Shown piece by piece: positions 8,387-10,910 of a DNA stretch of 10,910 nt. The position numbers and the translations under genes were made by a program. Source of the DNA: Phoronis ovalis (Eukaryota; Phoronida; Phoronidae); contig JAOXYB010058524.1 of the NCBI GenBank assembly GCA_028565635.1, positions 1 through 10,910 on the forward strand. The letters run 5' to 3'. The notes under the pieces are model-generated. The model saw only the letters and a program-made list of their open reading frames with translations, ran no database searches and had not been told where the DNA came from. How positions within the stretch are numbered: position 1 is the stretch's first letter; each line of letters starts with the position of its first letter.

Positions 8387-8444
8387 CTTGTTGCTATGTG
8401 TCGCTAGGAAAATCTGTTGATTGATGCTTTGCCTAGAATTTAGA
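8387..8444 (-). other. 58-base exon-like segment (copy 1)
   Basis: Follows the acceptor ending at 8445 and ends in CAACAAG|GTGAAT, a near-ideal donor. Only one frame is open (LNSRQSINQQIFLATHSNK, after one leading base). Same length as the segment at 8877-8934, with patchy base similarity (TCTnnnTTCT near the start, ATTTnCC in the middle). Confidence 0.4.
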
Positions 8445-8470
8445 CTGAAGAAGTTACGTCCCCCACCCCC
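8445..8470 (-). other. Double G-run plus 3' splice-site-like element
   Basis: Minus strand: GGGGGTGGGGGACGTAAC then TTCTTCAG. It directly precedes the 58-base exon-like segment at 8387-8444. Confidence 0.45.
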
Positions 8471-8697
8471 AAGATTTTTTATCGAGATGATTAAAGATAT
8501 TTACCAATGCTTGACAACTTAACATGTAACCAAGGCAAAATATTTTCATTAGTTTGAAGTTGATACCTCAAAGCCTGACAAACTTCTGAAACAAATAAGA
8601 AACCAACATGCAAGCTTACCACACAGGTTAAACAATTTGATAGACGAAAACACTTTCAGAACATTTCTAGACAACTTTTAACTCGCGGAAGCCACAC

Positions 8698-8829
8698 ATG
8701 AAGACCTTGTCAAGCTATGGTTTTTCTGATGGATGGATGTATGGAAGATGGAACCAATCTGTGCCACAAAGCCGTGGAAATAAAGTCGTGGATAAAACGA
8801 CAGCCTTGCATACCATTCGGGCTTTCTAG
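8698..8829 (+). CDS. Small ORF, 43 codons, unrecognised
   Basis: Opens with ATG (MKTLSSYGFSDGWMYGRWNQ) and ends at TAG, inside a plus-strand patch with more GC and CpG than the flanks (about 8670-8941). It is open back to a TAG near 8669. No family recognised. It might be a short exon or upstream ORF in a transcript that uses the donor at 8942; no similar protein comes to mind, so coding status is unproven. Confidence 0.15.
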   Translation: MKTLSSYGFSDGWMYGRWNQSVPQSRGNKVVDKTTALHTIRAF

Positions 8830-8876
8830 TTTGAGAAACAGTCAGCTTCTGTCTAGAACCTTCAGGTCATGCTCAC

Positions 8877-8934
8877 GGTGGATGTTGCACTGATTGGAAA
8901 TATGTGGAGAAGCAGTCCAGTGTCAAGAACAGAT
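8877..8934 (-). other. 58-base exon-like segment (copy 2)
   Basis: Follows the acceptor ending at 8935 and ends in ATCCACC|GTGAGC. Two frames are open; the one in the same phase as copy 1 reads SVLDTGLLLHIFPISATST. It overlaps the plus-strand patch. Confidence 0.4.
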
Positions 8935-8967
8935 CTAAACGGTAAGAAAGAACAACATATGCCCCCC
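8935..8967 (-). other. G-run plus 3' splice-site-like element
   Basis: Minus strand: GGGGGGCATATGTTGTTC then TTTCTTACCGTTTAG. The same bases on the plus strand hold the GTAAGA donor at 8942, so sense and antisense splice signals overlap here. Confidence 0.42.
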
Positions 8968-9152
8968 TCATTGTTCCCCAAAACACAATAACGTCAACCT
9001 TTTAAATTTTATACTAAATATTTGCTGTTTTTATTCTTTTATAACCATCATTTTATATTACACCTGAGAAATAATAATCGTTTAGTACAAACAGGAGTAT
9101 CCTTAATACCACTTTAATTTTTTTAATTTATCAACTGTGACAGTTAATTTTT

Positions 9153-9158
9153 TTTATT
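9153..9158 (-). terminator. AATAAA poly(A) signal
   Basis: TTTATT on plus reads AATAAA on minus, about 90 bases after the stop of the ORF at 9249-9530, the usual arrangement for a short 3' UTR. Confidence 0.5.
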
Positions 9159-9248
9159 GAACTTATTTGATAAGGCTACAACAGCTACTTATCTTACTTT
9201 ACGCATCGACAATTTCATGTCACAACCTGTAATAGAAACAAAAAAAAT

Positions 9249-9530
9249 TTATAATGGAGCGTTCTTGTAATCAGATTTTAACCTTTTAAAGAAATCTTCT
9301 AGTCCCAGCAACTCTTCAATATCATCTACATTGTGTTTTCTTTTAGTTCTAATATTTCCCTTGTATGTTTTATCATCACTCTTACTATTACCAAGTTCCC
9401 TGGACTTTTGTAAAGATGATTCAATAATGGCACACAACCTTATATCAGGATCACACTTAAGTTTTATTTCCCTCTTTTTCTGAACCAACTTCGAGTAAAA
9501 TGAGTACCAGTCAATCCTATCATGAATCAT
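9249..9530 (-). CDS. 93-codon minus-strand ORF, charged protein, unrecognised
   Basis: The best coding candidate in the window. It has a true ATG at 9528-9530 (A at -3), in-frame stops upstream (TGA TAA near 9550) and a TAA at 9249-9251, with AATAAA following. The product begins MIHDRIDWYSFYSKLVQKK, has a helical charged first half (to about residue 50, SLQKSRELGN), a Lys/Arg-rich linker (about 52-66) and an acidic-hydrophobic end with VDDIEELLGLEDFFKRL. No signal peptide or membrane segment. The linker and DDIEELLG are reminiscent of tails of nucleolar proteins, but this is only an impression. It may be a whole small gene or the last exon of a larger one; an AG at 9517-9518 just before ATTGACTGG could be its acceptor. 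A good upstream exon was not found. Confidence 0.5.
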   Translation of the reverse strand: MIHDRIDWYSFYSKLVQKKREIKLKCDPDIRLCAIIESSLQKSRELGNSKSDDKTYKGNIRTKRKHNVDDIEELLGLEDFFKRLKSDYKNAPL

Positions 9531-9630
9531 AATAAATTGATTATTAACCTTTTATCACGGTTTACCTCTTCTTCTACGTGGGCTCTTCCCCTCGAATGAT
9601 TCTTATTCACGAATCCTAATAAATCAAGAA
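9521..9630 (+). repeat. Short diverged direct repeat, about 87 bases apart
   Basis: CATGAATCATAATAAATTGA (9521-9540) and CACGAATCCTAATAAATCAA (9608-9627) match at 16 of 20 positions, and some similarity extends to the left. The first copy covers the start of the 93-codon ORF. Confidence 0.6.
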
Positions 9631-9738
9631 ATCCTAAATCAGTCACTCTCGTTTACAATATCTGCTTGGACAAGCAAAACACAGTTAACCTCTTAGGCTA
9701 GATCAGCACATTTAAAACAAGCTATTTACACAATCAAA
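9631..9738. other. Non-coding stretch left of plus-strand starts
   Basis: No gene seen. It lies between the minus-strand ORF and the plus-strand ATG at 9739 and could hold a short shared promoter. Confidence 0.35.
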
Positions 9739-9786
9739 ATGGCGTGGCGTCACAAAGCCAGCATGACCAAATATGGTAAACTGTAA
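9739..9786 (+). CDS. Small ORF, possible first exon
   Basis: AAAATGGCGTGGCG matches the AAnATGGCG core seen at many YY1-bound gene starts. The reading frame (MAWRHKASMTKYGKL) ends at TAA, but ATATG|GTAAAC at 9776 could be a donor that removes the stop. Too short to judge. Confidence 0.15.
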   Translation: MAWRHKASMTKYGKL

Positions 9787-9882
9787 ATCACTCTTAAACA
9801 ACACCCTCGAAACTCTAAAACCAAAGAAAAGGTTGAGTTAAACGCAAAGCTACTGGAAAACTGGTAGATAAAATGGAATAAA

Positions 9883-10061
9883 ATGAATAAATTGAGGAAA
9901 ATCTCCGCTTCAAACTGGTCCAAATCTGCACCACAAAAGTCTCGTCCTTCCACCACCGAAGCTTTGCGTCAAACTAACGATGTTTACGCTTGTTTGAGTA
10001 AAAATACTTCGTCAGCCTTCTCACTGTCTACATGCGCGTCACGACACAAAATAACGCACAG
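9883..10061 (+). CDS. Putative first coding exon, plus strand, unrecognised
   Basis: Opens with a true ATG (MNKLRKISASNWSKSAPQKS) and stays open for 59 codons to CACAG|GTAATG, where the only stop of the frame lies inside the donor. A three-codon ATG GAA TAA precedes the start at 9873. The product is rich in Ser, Thr, Lys and Arg with no acidic N-terminus, so a mitochondrial presequence or a disordered head is possible. GC and CpG are above the flanks. The opposite strand is also open over 9750-9956 but without an ATG. The gene would continue to the right; the next exon was not found. Confidence 0.3.
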
Positions 10062-10065
10062 GTAA

Positions 10066-10244
10066 TGTTCAGATTCACATGAATTGTGTAAGAAAAAGAT
10101 CGCTATTTTACAATATTTGAACTAACAATTTAGTTTTTTAAAATTTATGTATGGTTCTTTTTTTAAAGTATGGTTATTAAATCAAGACATTTATATAAAC
10201 AACTGCGTAAGGACATTACATTAAAAATAGCCATGCAGTAAAAT
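10066..10244. other. AT-rich non-coding stretch
   Basis: No gene seen. Under the model above it would be the start of an intron. It contains a short direct repeat, GTATGGTT, at 10149 and 10168. Confidence 0.45.
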
Positions 10245-10249
10245 GCCCA

Positions 10250-10257
10250 TGACGTCA
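10250..10257. promoter_or_regulatory. CRE palindrome TGACGTCA
   Basis: Perfect consensus for CREB/ATF-type bZIP factors. A half-site, ACGTCA, lies about 50 bases to the right. Confidence 0.55.
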
Positions 10258-10274
10258 CAGACATAACCGGATTG

Positions 10275-10282
10275 AACCGGTT
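10275..10282. promoter_or_regulatory. Grainyhead-type site AACCGGTT
   Basis: Sequence TGAACCGGTTTTA matches the core bound by the Grainyhead/CP2 family of animals and fungi. A second AACCGG lies 10 bases to the left. Confidence 0.5.
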
Positions 10283-10286
10283 TTAC

Positions 10287-10302
10287 CGTGCTTTCCAGCA
10301 CG
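10287..10302. repeat. Perfect hairpin, 6-base stem and 4-base loop
   Basis: CGTGCT TTCC AGCACG, inside the probable promoter. Confidence 0.7.
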
Positions 10303-10400
10303 TCATCTTTCCGAAAATAAACGGGAAATGACGAAAATGATTTCTCGTTGACAATTTTCGAGATGTTAAGGCGAGACTAAGCAGACGGAAGTAGGAAAGT

Positions 10401-10505
10401 TTCCTGATAAAAACATTGAGAATAGAATAACTCATAAAATGCGGGAAAATGATGAAGGGTTATGTTGTGCTGCTAAAGTCCAACTCTCGGGCATTTTATT
10501 GAAGA
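10401..10505. other. Continuation of the promoter-like region
   Basis: An E2F-like GCGGGAAAA lies near 10441. No ORF worth reporting. Confidence 0.3.
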
Positions 10506-10545
10506 AACCTTTTGGCCATCAGTCAAGCAAGTGGTCTAAAAGGTT
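10506..10545. repeat. Inverted repeat, 13-14-base arms
   Basis: AACCTTTTGGCCA (10506-10518) and TGGTCTAAAAGGTT (10532-10545) pair with one extra base and one mismatch around a 13-base loop. Confidence 0.6.
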
Positions 10546-10741
10546 GGTTTTCAAATGTCATGTTTACTGACCCGTACTCAATAATATTATTAATTGGTAT
10601 TCAGTTCTGACAGGGAATCAGTTAGTCCTGGTTCATGATGTTTTGCACTAGCTCTTAATAATCTGACTTGTGAGCTGATTACAGTGAAAGTGGCCCAAGC
10701 TTTGAAATCTGTGTAATTCCTACCTAATGATATCATACTAG
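10546..10741. other. Non-coding stretch
   Basis: No gene seen. A TGATATCA palindrome lies near 10727. Confidence 0.5.
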
Positions 10742-10772
10742 GATATACAAAACTCTAAGAGTTTTATATATC
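10742..10772. repeat. Near-perfect inverted repeat, 15-base arms
   Basis: GATATACAAAACTCT and AGAGTTTTATATATC, separated by one base, pair at 14 of 15 positions; the odd pair is C:A as DNA. It could form a cruciform. Confidence 0.8.
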
Positions 10773-10816
10773 GGAGTGGCTAAACGTCAGGTTGGGCCGA
10801 TAGATACCCTATAAAT

Positions 10817-10885
10817 CACATATTACACATAACCCTTCACATAATACACATTTACACATAATGTCTTCACATAATGCACATAATG
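10817..10885 (+). repeat. CACATAATG minisatellite
   Basis: About seven units of 8-13 bases: CACATATTA, CACATAACCCTT, CACATAATA, CACATTTA, CACATAATGTCTT, CACATAATG, CACATAATG. It may extend beyond the window. Confidence 0.85.
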
Positions 10886-10910
10886 AACATATATTTCTTC
10901 TTGGAAGCCT

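Larger units (their letters stand above)
5417..8934 (-). repeat. Diverged tandem array, unit about 479 bases
   Basis: Acceptor-like positions at 8934, 8444, 7965, 7344 and 5417 are 490, 479, 621 and 1927 apart; 1927 is about four units. The 621 becomes about 479 if the roughly 72-base repeated segment at 7697-7840 accounts for about 142 extra bases. Independent matches inside 5.9-7.2 kb have the same step. GTGAAATAAGACCCAGGAT (6061), ACAAATAAGGCAAGAT (6541) and GTGAAACAAACCAAAAGAT (7034) are 480 and 493 apart. TTGCAAAATTGTGTGCTTAC (6168), TTGCAAAAACAAAGATGTGC (6648) and AACCAATTGTGTACTTC (7110) are also about one unit apart. Copies are strongly diverged. Confidence 0.55.
8670..8941 (+). other. 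Plus-strand exon-like patch ending in a strong donor
   Basis: Acceptor-like CATTTCTAG or CACTTTCAG lies just to the left, and AAACG|GTAAGA follows at 8942. Composition is balanced, unlike the array around it. Stops occur in every frame across the whole patch, so a full-length coding exon is excluded. A 5' UTR or non-coding exon is possible. A 40-codon ATG ORF (8869-8991, MLTVDVALIGNMWRSSP) runs through the donor. Confidence 0.3.
10245..10400. promoter_or_regulatory. CpG-richer segment with clustered factor sites, probable promoter or enhancer
   Basis: Eleven CpG fall in 10251-10380, against two in the 240 bases at 4081-4320. Sites seen: CRE palindrome TGACGTCA (10250-10257), AACCGG (10265) and AACCGGTT (10275-10282, the Grainyhead-type core), CRE half-site ACGTCA (10300), GGGAAATGACG (about 10322), ETS-like ACGGAAGTAG (about 10384) and AGGAAAGTTTCCT (about 10392). 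Which gene it drives is unclear. Confidence 0.45.

Noticed and set aside
1604-8967. A Dscam-like array of mutually exclusive coding exons
   Set aside because: Exon-like lengths differ (28 to 122 bases) without a common phase, and several pieces have stops in all frames. Only two members share length and phase.
1604-8967. CRISPR array
   Set aside because: The repeated parts are short, degenerate and 230-620 bases apart, without conserved repeats or uniform spacers, and the DNA is eukaryotic in character.
9517-9565. 49-base minus-strand intron upstream of the 93-codon ORF (GAAGAG|GTAAAC ... GATAG|G)
   Set aside because: The splice sites fit, but in the required phase the upstream exon has a TAG only three codons before the donor.
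9750-9956. 68-codon minus-strand frame
   Set aside because: No ATG start, no donor or acceptor in phase, and a hydrophobic Phe-rich product. It lies opposite the better plus-strand candidate.
10448-10570. Box C/D small nucleolar RNA (ATGATGA at 10446, CTGA near 10567)
   Set aside because: The boxes are about 120 bases apart with no terminal stem and no internal C'/D' pair.
1-10910. tRNA or rRNA genes
   Set aside because: No B-box-like GGTTCGAATCC or recognisable rRNA stretch was seen on either strand by eye.

Overview
The window looks like non-coding-dominated, AT-rich nuclear DNA from a eukaryote, most likely an invertebrate animal. The evidence is negative and positive. There are no long ORFs, operons or ribosome-binding sites. 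There are spliceosomal 5' and 3' splice-site signals, poly(A) signals, homopolymer tracts, minisatellites and diverged tandem repeats. No gene could be named with confidence, and the species cannot be told from the sequence.

Left end (1-905): a patch with more GC and CpG and with minus-strand coding character. The first 270 bases hold an exon-like block behind a good minus-strand acceptor, with two competing open frames. A two-exon minus-strand model (861-903 joined to 732-804 across a 56-base intron) gives a protein-like C-terminus. AT-rich DNA lies between them.

Middle (about 1400-8970): no convincing protein gene. The region is built of old, diverged tandem repeats. In 1400-3050 the spacing is about 515 bases; in 3380-5420 about 290-450; in 5417-8934 close to 479. 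Fifteen C-runs on the plus strand (G-runs on the minus strand) each sit just beside a 3'-splice-site-like signal, always in the minus orientation. Two of the exon-like pieces that follow are exactly 58 bases long and end in good donors. From about 1 to 5.5 kb the plus strand is strongly poor in G. Younger local duplications (20-, 34- and about 72-base units) sit inside the old repeats.

Right end (8670-10910): a plus-strand exon-like patch ending in GTAAGA (8670-8941). Then comes the best protein-coding candidate, a 93-residue basic/acidic minus-strand ORF (9249-9530) with a poly(A) signal about 90 bases after its stop. A plus-strand first-exon candidate follows (9883-10061, ending in CAG|GTAATG). 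After that is a CpG-richer segment (10245-10400) with a CRE palindrome, a Grainyhead-type AACCGGTT and ETS/E2F-like sites, which looks like a promoter. The last 100 bases carry a CACATAATG minisatellite.

The most interesting feature is the repeated G-run plus 3'-splice-site ladder on the minus strand. It could be a tandem array of non-coding exons (a repeat-built long non-coding RNA), a decayed exon-duplication array, or a repeat family that carries splice-acceptor signals.
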